From Phocoena phocoena (taxonomy: Eukaryota > Chordata > Mammalia > Artiodactyla > Phocoenidae): DNA of 64,000 nucleotides. This document shows, piece after piece, positions 12,556 through 24,100 of this stretch (positions are counted from its first letter, which is position 1; the number at the start of each line of letters is the position of its first letter). The notes beneath the pieces were generated by a model. The model was not told where the DNA came from and searched no databases. It saw only the letters and a list, made by a program, of their open reading frames with translations. The translations under genes were made by a program, and so were the position numbers. The stretch covers positions 165,205,270 to 165,269,269 of the forward strand of contig NC_089220.1 in the NCBI RefSeq assembly GCF_963924675.1, read 5' to 3'.

Positions 12556-12646
12556 GGCACAACAGTGGACTAGAGTCGCGAGCTGGCTGCAGCCGGTGCA
12601 GTTGGCCAGGTCTGAGAAGCCGCTGCCCGGCGGGATCTACCTGCAG
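12556..12646 (+). other. ARMC3: ARMC3 exon 1, non-coding 5' UTR (start approximate)
   Basis: The end is placed at 12646 by a good donor (ctgcag|gtaaag). The start is only approximate: I put it just after the X-box. There is no ATG in the stretch, so translation would begin in exon 2. Spliced to exon 2 the context becomes gcagaATGG, with A at -3 and G at +4, a strong Kozak context. Transcript data would be needed to fix the cap site. Confidence 0.65.
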
Positions 12647-12719
12647 GTAAAGGCGGGAGGGCGGCTGCACCGCTACCCCTGCGGTTTGAAGAGAGGCCCA
12701 GGGTAGAGGCCCCAGCAGC

Positions 12720-13985
12720 CTTTGGGGAAGGAGACAGTGCCCCGCGTGTGGGGGGCATCTGGGGAAACTGAGGGAACACCTCGTAAGGACCGCTGGGTCC
12801 CTGCCTTACGCCCGCAGTGTTAGACTGTGGTCCCCGTGGATTTCATAAGCGTGCCGGCCGCCTCCTATTTAACAAAGAGGTGACAAAACTGAGGCCCAGA
12901 GTGAGGATCTGAGGGTCTAAGATTCCGTTACTTGACTCTGAGCAACTCAAAAAGTGGGCCCCCAATTGTTCTAGCCCTTCTCAAAATAAATCTCGTTAGA
13001 AAATGTTTAAGATCGCATAGGCTGAAAGTTCACAAAGAAGATCAATAAATTCGTGAAAAAATGTGACTCCTTTCCAATAACCAAGAAGATGCATATTCAA
13101 AGCAGATTTGTTTTCATGTCCAATGCCGTGAAGTTCATACCTTTTCACCTAGTAGTTATTTTACTACTAGGGATTTCTCCTAAAGAAACAGTTGCAGATG
13201 TGGATGAAAATTTTATTGTCTAAGGATGTTCATTTGCAGCCTTGTCCATAATTCCAGAAAATTGGAAACAAATGCTCAACAACAGGGGACTGGCTAGATG
13301 GTGGATTTTAAAATATTATTTTAAATGACATGCTGATCCACTAATGATGATTGAAGCAATAAATGGAGAATGAGATTTCATGAACTTGTCCATTAGTTTA
13401 AGAATTTAGTAAGAAAATGGTCCCAGGAAGGGAAGTTGAGAATAGCAGATAGAAATCCAGGTAAGATGGTAAAATCACTATAGAAAATACACAAAAAATG
13501 AGCTATATCCAAATAGTGCTGATCTCCCTGAACTTATTTCTGAGTGATTTTTTTAAAATTCCATATTCCCTTCCTTGTTTTCCAAATTCTCTGTAATGAA
13601 ATGTTCTACCTTTATAAGTTAACAGTAGACACAGAATTATACACTTAAAAATAGTTAAAATGGTAAATTTTATGTGATGTATATTTTAGCACAATAAAAA
13701 AAATCAATGGGCAGGTGGTAAAACAGTCAAGGAAAACAGGTTTAGTTTGCTTCAAAAAGTCACAGATTTATTTTCTTAATTTGACGTCTCTGTAGCCTTA
13801 AAGGGAAATGAGTCTTTAAAGAATAAAATAAGGTAATTTAGTTGTATCACGTTGATTACAAATTATAAAAAAACCTTAGGGTCATCTCTGGGGTACACTG
13901 CCCCTGGACTATGTCAGCTGTGTATTTTCTCCCCTGTTAACTGTTATATCCAATATGGTAAAAAACAAAAAACAAAAAACAAAAC
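12720..13985. other. Intron 1, left part, no repeat assigned
   Basis: Intron 1 runs 12647-16146. This part is AT-rich beyond the CpG island. The region 13200-13330 faintly resembles decayed L1 ORF2 sequence, but too weakly to annotate. No coding frame. Confidence 0.4.
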
Positions 13986-13988
13986 CAG

Positions 13989-14188
13989 GGGCTTCCCTGG
14001 TGGTGCAGTGGTTGAGAGTCCGCCTGCCGATGCAAGGGACACGGGTTCGTGCACCGGTCCGGGAAGATCCCACATGCCACGGAGCGGCTGGGCCCGTGAG
14101 CCATGGCTGCTGAGCCTGCGCGTCCGGAGCCTGTGCTCCACAACGGGAGAGGCCACGACAGTGAGAGGCCCGCGTACCGCAAAAAAAA
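13989..14188 (+). mobile_element. CHR-type SINE (~200 bp), plus strand, intron 1
   Basis: The sense copy starts 'ggggcttccctggtggtgca' (tRNA-like A box) and has a 'gggttcgtgc' B-box-like block. It ends 'gcgtaccgc' followed by A8 and a C/A-rich tail. An A/C-rich run precedes it. It is inverted relative to the copy at 15199-15400. Confidence 0.92.
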
Positions 14189-14189
14189 C

Positions 14190-15185
14190 CCCAAAACCCC
14201 CCAAAACCCGAAATGCTTCCTACTTCACCATATTGCCGAGGGCCAGTTCTCTGTAATCCTGTATGTTTAGGCTACTCCAGCCTCTGTATTTTTCAGTGTG
14301 CAATTACTCTAAACCACTATCCTGAAATGGGAAAAATAAGTTCCTGAGTGAAAATCAGATGACTTCAAGTAACTTTCTATGAGTGTAATTTACTTGCTTC
14401 TTGAATGTTATTCATAAGGAATTCTTTTGTAAAGCAAAGGCTGCTATATCTTGGAATTGGTTATAAAGAGCTGTGAAATCTCTTTTTCCTAGAGAAATCA
14501 TAGGTCAGATTTTCATCTGTCCAGAATAGTCTGTGTGTCTGCCTGAAACATTATAGGCACAAAGTCTGGGATCTGTGTGCTTTTCAAGTAACTGTGAAAG
14601 AAAGATATTTGGGGTCTGAAAAAAAGCATTTGGTCTAAAATATGAAAAGAAAATTCAAAAATATTAAGTGTTTTATTAATATTAAAATTACATTTGAAAA
14701 CAATTTTCTTATTTTGCAAGAATTTCCAGGTGTACAAACTGATGAGTCATTTCAAAGGCAAAATTTCAAATCTTTTTTATGATGAAAATTATATTTAACA
14801 GGGGATGTGGGTGTATTTTAATGTTTTAACATATTAGGTATAGCATGAGGTAGTGCACAGCATAAGCTTGCCCAGGCCCTCAAGGATCTTGAAATTTATA
14901 TGACTTCAAGTTAGGGACCTGGAATAGATGTCTTTCAGAAGTCACCATGAGTTTCTATGAACATGTGGCTTTTTAACTTATGTGATCAATTCTTGGAGTT
15001 GCTGTTGTCCCTTGGCAAGCCATCTGAACTAACCCCGACATTGTAGATTCTCTCCAAAGATTTCCTACTTTCCAAAATTTTCTTGAGACTATTGTAATTA
15101 CCTTGAGACTAGAATATACCATCTGAGATTGCCCTAATACCAAACATAACCCCACAAACTCTCATTGGAGAAAACATGAAAGATT
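14190..15185. other. Intron 1, central part, nothing assigned
   Basis: About 1 kb of AT-rich intronic sequence between two CHR SINEs. No credible ORF or recognisable repeat. Confidence 0.4.
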
Positions 15186-15198
15186 TCTAGGGTTATTT

Positions 15199-15400
15199 AT
15201 TTATTTTTTGCGGTACGCGGGCCTCTCACTGTTGTGGCCTCTCCCGTTGTGGAGCACAGGCTCCGGATGCGCAGGCTCAGCGGCCATGGCTCACGGGCCT
15301 AGCTGCTCCACGGCATGTGGGATCTTCCCGGACCAGGGCACGAACACGTGTCCCCTGCATCGGCAGGCAGACTCTCAACCACTGCGCCACCAGGGAAGCC
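15199..15400 (-). mobile_element. CHR-type SINE (~200 bp), minus strand, intron 1
   Basis: The reversed A-tail is at about 15198-15209 and the head ends 'cagggaagcc'. A perfect 12-bp target duplication ctagggttattt flanks it at 15187-15198 and 15401-15412. Confidence 0.95.
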
Positions 15401-15412
15401 CTAGGGTTATTT

Positions 15413-16146
15413 TAACAGTCACCATCTTGGAAAGTTCTCTGTAGCCAGGTGGAGTTAGTAACCCCAATTTCCCTAGAATACATCTTTTGAGATTCTCAAT
15501 TACTTTTTTATTGAGCTATGGAATACATTAGAGAAAACATTTTTTTATATGGGAAAATGACACAAATGTTCACTTGGTCTTGGTAGATCTTGGATATCAT
15601 TCAGAAAACAATTATCCCCAGGAACAACAGAGTTAATAATTTTTATAAATGTCAAATGCCCAGTATGTACCAGACCCTGTTCTAGATGCTTGGGATAGAT
15701 CAGTGCAAGAAAGCAGACAAAAATCCCTCCTTTTGTGGCAGAACATTCCTGCAGATCTCAAAAGTAATTTAGATTTAGTCTCCCAAGCCCTACACAAGTG
15801 AGCTATAAGCATGGCAAACCATTACCTGTTATGTAAGTAATATTTATGTCATTTATGTCATTAATGTATTCTCCTTCTTTCCAAACTGGAAGCCAGGACA
15901 AATGCCCAACAATCTTATCAATAAGTTCCTTTAAAATTGTGAAGTCTGGGATGTAGGTAACATATTTGTATATGTATTACACATATTTGTATATGTGCAA
16001 TAATTTCTACATGTATTGCCTAGTTTCTTTTTAGGTAAAATTTAGAGGACGAAGTACATCTCCTCCTAGGAATGCAGGTAACTGAGAGATTTGTACATAT
16101 ACAATGTACAAATGACATTTTAACTATTTGTGGCATCTTTTTCCAG
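15413..16146. other. Intron 1, right part, with an old repeat fragment
   Basis: A stretch at 15655-15760 ('gtaccagaccctgttctaga') resembles a common ancient mammalian interspersed repeat. The rest is unassigned. The intron ends in the pyrimidine-rich acceptor 'tctttttccag' at 16136-16146. Confidence 0.45.
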
Positions 16147-16195
16147 AATGGGTAAAAAGATAAAGAAGGAATCAGAGCCCCCTCCCAAGGATGTG
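16147..16195 (+). CDS. ARMC3: ARMC3 exon 2 (start codon, residues 1-16)
   Basis: Acceptor ttccag|a, ATG at 16148-16150 and 16 codons, starting with the lysine-rich MGKKIKKE and ending KDV, then donor g|gtaag. Only one UTR base (a) precedes the ATG in this exon. It ends in phase 0. The exon is tiny, and its identity rests on the match to the ARMC3 N-terminus plus the splice sites. Confidence 0.93.
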
Positions 16196-18132
16196 GTAAG
16201 TTTCTGATTTGAATACTAGCAGCATGTTAACAACCAGTTTTAAAAATAAACTGTTGAAACAGTTTGGCATGTACCAGTATATACATGAGTGCACGGTGGC
16301 AGAAGTCCAAAGTCTGACTAATGATAAGATTAGTCAGAGAAATCTAACATTATGTAAACAAACATTTACAACATTGTCATTACTTGATTAGCACAATTAG
16401 AGAGTAATTATTAGCTTTTCCAGTATGTGGATGGCATGTTTATAAGCCTAGTTAATGAACAAATAGTTTTGGTTTGTTCTTTCAAATACTTTAAATTTAC
16501 ATTTGCCAGTCTCTCATTAATGTTAATTATCCAAATGAATTTTTAAAAATGACTGGAAGTTATGCTATAGCTATTAGGTATGTATGTGAGGTTGTCTTAA
16601 GATGACTATTTGGACATTAGAAGTCCTGTATTTTCCAATTCTATGGAGAGAAAAATCTGTGTTCATCACCTTTTTCTCTTTCCAGTGCTTGAATAATGCA
16701 TTCCCCACAACACAAAACCTTGTCTCTCCCTTTTAAAAGCAGGGTTCAACAATGTCCAATAGGTTGGTCATTTGGGACAAGGTGATCTTAGAAGCTGTAA
16801 AATAATTTAAAGTGATCATGGTAAATAAGCATGGATCATACAAAAATTATTTCCATAGCAGTAGTGATTATAGAAGTAACAAAAATGTTTTATAATAAAA
16901 ACTTAGTTAAATAAATTATTCCATTTTGATAAAATGATGTCACTGAATATTTGATAGCATGGGAATATGATCACAATATTTGAATTAAAAAGCTATGATA
17001 TAAAGAGGAAAGAAATTGAGTTATTTGTAGTGAGGTGGATGGACCTAGAGTCTGTCATACAGAGTGAGGTAAGTCAGAAAGAGAATAACAAATACCGTAT
17101 GCTAACGCATATATATGGACTCTAAAAAAATGGCACTGATGAACCTGGGGGTAGGGCAGGAATAAAGACGCAGACGTAGAGAATGCACTTGAGGACACGG
17201 GGTGGGGGAAGGGGAAGCTGGGATGAAGTGAGAGAGTAGCGCTGACATATATACACTACCAGATGTAAAATAGATAGCTAATGGGAAGCAGCCGCATAGC
17301 ACAGGGAGATCAGCTCGGTGCTTTGTGACCACCTAGAGGGGTGGGATAGGGAAGGTGGGAGGGCGATGCAAGAGGGAGGGGATATGGGGATATATGTATA
17401 CATATAGCTGATTCACCTTTTTGTACAGCAGAAACTAACACAACATTGTAAAGCAATTATACTCCAATAAAGATGTAGAAAAAGAACCCATCTGAAAAAA
17501 ATGGAAACTCACCAATTTTTGGTTTCTGCTATGCTTACTGGGATACTGAGTTAATCAATTTATAAGAAACTACTATTTTTGAACTGTAGTTCTACAGAAA
17601 GTGGAGATACAGAATCTATTCTAATTACAAAAAAAAAAGCTATGATAAAAAATTAAAGCAGGGTTTTATTGTCTCTCTTTAAAGTTTATGAACTACTGAT
17701 TATGTTAAAAATAGAAAATGTCCTCAATTTTCAATTTAAAAACTTATTTTGAAACAGACATTTGATGTGGTTGTCTTCAAATAAAATGAGAATGGGAAAA
17801 AATTGTGTATAGTCAAAAGACTCGCAGGATTTTACTGTTTGACAGAATCTGAAGTTAGTGCAGGAATCTTCCTAACAACACGGGAACATTGTGGTTACAA
17901 ATGTGACCTCTGTCCCAGCTCTGCCTCTCATAAACTGTTATTTTGGTGAAGTTGCCAAATTTGGCCAAGTTATTTCAGCTTTTTTTTTAATCTCTTAAAT
18001 GAGAATTGTCATGTCCAAGTCATTTTGGTTGTTCTATCGATTACAATGAGAGTATATGAAGTTCACAGTGCCTGGCACATAGAAAACACTCAATAAATAA
18101 GATCTGTTGCCTTTCGAATTCTTTAGATTCTG

Positions 18133-18181
<49 letters not shown>

Positions 18182-21100
18182 TATAACTTCTGTATGATCC
18201 TTCAGTGCAGCTGGAAACAGAGGCTACAGAAGACCTGTCTGCCCAGGTCTAGGAAAGCTTTGCAGAGAAGGTCACTGTGGTCTCCTGATATAGATCATCA
18301 GTCTGGCTGCTCTCCTTTGGACATACCCCTAAAATGTTCTAAATTCTCTTAATTTTTCACTGCATCTTATTTGCATTACCCTTCTTTTTGCTGCAAAATA
18401 GCATTATTGACATCCTATTACTACCAGAAAGTGGAGTCATGAACACAGTACTTGACGACAAACACTTTCTGATTAAAATTAGAATTAAGGAACTATTAAA
18501 CAATAGATATATTTGTCTAATACACTCTCCATAATTTTATAATGCCTTGCTGGTGTTGTCCTCTGTACTCCAGTCCTTGAGGAGCACAATCAAGGACTGA
18601 GAAACAATTCCGATCCTCAAGTTAACAAAAATCTAGCTTTTGCTTCCTTGGGTCACAGCAGTCTTGAGGGCAGCCAAAGGCATGTGTAACAGTGACCGTT
18701 GCTCTCTGACAATCCCAAGGATCCTTCCATCCTTCCCCTACTCTGATTTTATGTTAATAAAGCTGATAGAGTAGTATTAAAGTATCTAACTGCTGTTCTG
18801 TCTTATAAATTCTAATACCTCAAAACACTATAGCACAGTTTAAACTATCTGAACTTGGAATTTGTTCCGAGGTATACCTCTTCAAAGTCTGTGAAAGGTT
18901 TGTTGTACAAATTAGAAATAAAAACCAGATTTAAAAGAGGGATATATAAGTGCTTGAAAAAATAAACTTTTCTGTGTCAAGTCATGGCAATTTGCTTCTT
19001 ATATATCTCCTAAAACATTGTTTCCAAAGATTTTTATTTTTATTAGTCTTTCATCTACTGGTTAAAATGGGTAACGGGGACAGAAAAAAAAGAGTTTGGT
19101 GATAAGGTTAAAACAAAATGCTCCCTTTGCTTTTGTTAGTATTCTCATTGTCAAAGCATACACTAATGTGTGCATTTATGGTTTATTATTCTCTGTTTCT
19201 TCTCATAAAGGAGAACACTAGCTAAGAAGATGCCTAAATGGGGGGAAGCTATGGCTTGAATAACCAACACAACTATACTATGCTTTCCCAAATCATTTCC
19301 CAGTCTGGCTGAAAGGCTGTTTGTGATGCTTTAACAAAAGGCAGACTTTTTCTGTGGACTGATTGCACGAAAGAATTATTAACAGAAACAACGTTAGTAG
19401 GCAATGTTTGGTATAAGGCATGATATTCGGTAACTGAGTATGGGCTCCAGGGTTATACTGTCAGAGTCTGAATCCTCACCTCATCATCCACCATCTGTGA
19501 TCTGGAGCAAATCTCCTAACCTTGGTATTCCCCAATGAGGATGTAATCATGTCCACTGCATACCCACTCACAGCAGTGGGGCAAGGTTAGAGAAGTAAAA
19601 GATGCTTAGAACAGTGCCAGGCATTAGATAAGAACTTGGTAAATGTAATTATTAATGATGTAGTTGAGGGTGCTGTCCATCATTGTACAAAACTGTTGAA
19701 GTTTGCGTGAACTGTCCAAGGAGGCAGGGGTATCAGCTGTGAAAGCCCATCCGGCCACTGAAGTTCCCAGAGGCCTAGAGCACAGCCATCACAATTCATG
19801 GCCAGGTCTTCGAGTTTAAGAGCACGGAAATTTTATTCTCTTATGTTTCAGAGGCAGTTGAACTTTAGTGGGTAAATCCACAGTATTTAAACTCACAAGA
19901 GACTATGATTTGGCCTTGGAATCTTAGTGGTTAAGTATCAAGTCAACTGAACGTTTATGTTAATGGGTCAACGCCTTCCTGCTAGGTGCATACAGGGAAC
20001 CAGCATGGTGGCTGTTGAATCAGAGGAACGAGCAATAGTGGAAACTGCTCCCTCACCTGGGCAACCAAACCCAGTTCCCTGGAAGAGTGGGATGTCCCCA
20101 GGGTCTTGTTTTTCTGGACCCTTTTCATCAGCCTCAGAACTCAACCTTTAACTCTGTCATAGACTGCCAAAACTGCCATAGACTTTTTTTCTAGAAATGA
20201 AGCCTCTTAGGGACTTTATTTTCCTATCTTTCTCCCTCATCACAGATGTATGTATAAATAACGTACATATACAAAACTGTATGAATAAATATCGGCTTGC
20301 TCACCTTGCTCTAAAGATTTGCTATTTTGATTCAGGTTGTAAAGCAAATGAAAGGCCATTTTAGCGGTTTTCATTTTAACCTTTACCCTTTTGCAGATTT
20401 TAAGTGATGTCTAGAGAGTCTGTACTAAAAGTCCATGCTCGAGTGGTGCAGTCTACTTCTGTTTATCTGTCTCCCTTTTCCTGTGCAATTGGCTTCTCGT
20501 GATCGGAGACCACTGACTTGGTAAACACATTCCAACAGAAATCAAAAAGCCTTTTATTTGCACTTACCGGCAGCATAAAAATCACAACTCATGATTCATC
20601 TCTTTTCACTGAGTTCAGCTTTATAATTGTATGTTCCTTTAGACTTGTGCTGTCTATGTATACAGTAGCCACTGGCCACATGTGGTTATTTACATTTAAA
20701 ATAACTAAAATTGTATTAATTAAAATCGACAATAAAAAATAAAAGGAAAAATTCAGTTCCTCAGTCTCATCAGTTACACTCCGAGTGCTCAGGAGCCACA
20801 TGGGGCCTGTGCCTGCCGCACTGGACAACGCAGGATCGGAACATTTCATCGCAGTTCTGTTGGGCAGCCTTATCCTAAATAGTCTTATTTCCTTAACAGA
20901 GGTAGAAAAGCATCTCTACAAGTCTATGGCTTCTCTAATTGACTGGGTTTAAAACTCAAAGCTTAGCCAAAACGCTTCCCCTTTCTTTCATTCTCTTTGT
21001 AAATCATTTTAGTTCATCATTTATTCAGTACAGAGCACGAAATTATAATTTCACAACCAGCTTGTTGGTGACTGACTATGAGTTCTTCATGGGAAAGCAG

Positions 21101-24100
21101 ATGGAATCTGTAATTATAGCACAGGATTATATATTTAGTCATGGGGCATTCTGTTATAGCTATCATTTTATTCTCGGCGCCCTTTTCAATAAAAAATTAC
21201 TATAATGCCGCAGGCTCTGTAGGAGAAACACATGTCATGCCAAGTTTCTCCACTGTCTGCCAAACACTGGTATTTCTCCTCCTTTGACAGCCCTTACAGT
21301 GGTAACTCTCACGGTCTCAAAGTTCCTCTTAAGCTTCTTGTAACCCCCATCACCTTTTTCTTAAGGATGACCAGAAGATATGGCAAAATACTGAAGCGTT
21401 TTCTGAACCACTGAAGGAGCATTAAAAGATATTTAAATGTATTTCTACCTACCCTGCTCCTTTGAGAATTGTAGCCATTCTATGAAGATCACGAGAAATC
21501 TATGCTTCAACATAGTTTTTTCATTCACGTGCTAGTAAAATCAGCTTTAAAAATACTGAAATATCAGACGTCTCTGAAGTGGAAGTTCTAAAATGGAAGG
21601 AAAGGTAACCAGCCAGGATGCTAGGGAAACTGACTTAAGTGGAAAAGGTGATCTAAGGCTTTGATTCTCAAGGGTTTGGTGGTGGGTTGGGGGCCTTACA
21701 AGGGTAGAATGGTGACTGTGGACTCTCTCCCTGTAGAATGCACACCAAAAGTTCTGCACATAATTTCAGAGAGACAAGCTGTCCCTGGAGCCCACTCATG
21801 GCTCCGTGAACCTCAGATTTGGAATCTTCTTTTCTGGCATCAACAGACAGTACAACAGTTAAGGCACTTCAAGGCCACAAATATAAAAAAAGAAGTTTCC
21901 AGAGGCACTTTAATATATTTCTTTGTAGACATTTATTGAGGATTTCCATATATTGGGTATTGTTCTAGGTAGTGGAGATAGAGAAATAACATAATCTTTT
22001 GTCTGAAGAAAGTCATTCATTTACTGGACAAATATTGAGTACATACCATATGCCAAGTATTCCTTTACATCCTGGGCATACAGATCAGGCCTCAAGGCAA
22101 CTTACATTCTAGTGGTGGAAACAGTCAATTAACAAATAATGTAATTCAGGTAATGATAAGATCAATGAAATTTTACCTGAGTTTTGTTGAAAAAATCTAG
22201 AATTTTAATTCCAAATCATTATTAACTTTTTTTCCTTATTATGTCGTCATTACTTCAGAAATCCCTTCTTAAGAATTACACTGTGATTCAGACCATCATT
22301 ATCATCCAGTTTAAATATCAATTTATCAATTTATTGATCCACCACTACTGTGTTTATATTTTGTCCTCCCCAATCTTGGCTTAAGTATTTGCCAAGTAAT
22401 TTGTTTACGTGTACAGTTGATATACTTGTTGAGTTTGTGAATGCCTGAACATGTCTTTTTCACGTATGAATGATAACTTAGCAAGGTATAAATTTCTAGA
22501 GTCACAATCCTTTCCTCTGAACTCTGTTGATTATCCTCAATAGAGGGCTGGTGAAGGGAAGGTCTAGGTCACTTGCTGAGGCCTCATCTTTCCTTATTTT
22601 TCAGTAATATTCTGCTTCCTATTACATATTTTCTATTCAGTCAAACTCCTATTTTATCCACCATAAATGCAGCATTCATTCCCATTTTAAACCTTCCTGG
22701 TGTCATTTTTCCCATTTGAATATCCTTCCTCCTTATCTCAGCCTACCCCATTGTATCCATTCTTCAAATCACATCTAAAATTCTACCACCACCGCAGACC
22801 TTTCTCCATTTATCCCAGTTCAAATTAATTCCCCCTTCCGCATCACAACATTTATTGTCTCTGCCATATGTTTTTGTACTTCATAGTATCCTAGAATTTT
22901 ACATCTAGAAGAGATCTGAGAGATATAATCCAACTCCCTAATTTTTCAGATTAAAAAAGATGCGGTTAGTGAGCTAGTGATGACTCCAAGTGCTCTGGCA
23001 TTCTGGGGCTACCCTTTAATGCCTATCTAAGATGTTTCTCAAGCCTCAATCACCGGGTACTTTTAATAGTTCTTCCTTAAAATTTCTCTGGATTTCCAGG
23101 CCCTTATGCTCTCCTGGTCAGCATTGCAGACAGCATCCTAGCCATTGCTCTAGGCTCTTCTAGAGGCCATTTTTTCTCACTGGTTCATGTCACTGGAACC
23201 CGTAAGTGCAGCAAGCCTGGTGCATATGGCAGACTTTTACTGATGATTTGTCTCCCAAAGAGTCTAAGAGGCTTGAGGCTTTGATAACTCTTTCAGCTTC
23301 TAGTACAGAGCTAGACATGCACAAACAACAGCTTCAATTTGGATGTTAGATAATGCTGTCCTAAAATCCAACAGCCATTTTCCCTCTAAGAGGTATTTTT
23401 ATCCCAGCCACGTCCTTTCGGGTCATTGCTTACTGCCATCTTCTCTATCTTTACTCTTTTAACCTCACACAGTTATATCTCCTTATTCAGAATAATCTAT
23501 CTCTCCATCCTCTACCCAAAACTGAACATCAATTTTTGCTATGTCTCAAAACACATTAAGATGTCCATTTAGAAAGGGCCAACACAAAGAACCAGGTAAA
23601 GCTTTGAAATTCAATTTTTTTTTCCTTTAACATAAGCAGAACCTCCTCCTCCATGGTCTCTGGAAATGGAAGAAAAATAGTGTAATAATTTGTTTTCTCC
23701 TTGACCAAACAAAACCCACGGGGGTCATGCATTTGTTATTGTTCATTTCAGCTCCACATGAATTCTCAAGATCTCACAGCAAGATACAGGACTTCTTAAG
23801 AGTCCTATACTTTTTCTTTATACTATATTACCTTTTCCCCTGTTCCAGATTTTATCCAGTTTTACATTTTGTGATATGCTGTTATCTTTTGCTTTTTAGT
23901 TATTTCACATATGTAATTCCTGCTTTTCAAGAGAGAGTGTAGTGGTTAGAAAGCAAGTACTGATCACTGAGACTGTCAGGGCATCGAATACATACAGGTT
24001 CTCAAGGATTCTTGTGTATTGGCTAAGAACTATACTAATATATGTTATTTAATGAGCATCTATTATGTGCCAGACAATGTGCTAAGTGCTTTACATACAT

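Larger units (their letters stand above)
12400..12720 (+). promoter_or_regulatory. ARMC3: CpG-island promoter of ARMC3
   Basis: This is the only strongly CpG-rich stretch in the window, with dense CG between about 12410 and 12720 against an AT-rich background. It overlaps the inferred first exon (splice donor at 12647) and contains an RFX X-box and an NRF1-like site. I see no TATA box, which fits a dispersed CpG-island promoter. The open frames on both strands here (12335-12779) are long only because GC-rich DNA lacks stops. The exact transcription start is not visible from sequence. Confidence 0.8.

Noticed and set aside
12335..12779. Overlapping 60-110 codon ORFs on both strands at the CpG island
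   Set aside because: Stop codons are rare in GC-rich DNA; the frames have no recognisable domains and overlap the inferred non-coding exon 1.
16148..16168. N-terminal MGKK as a myristoylation signal
   Set aside because: Gly2 is present, but the small residue usually favoured at position 6 is a lysine here; the evidence is too weak.
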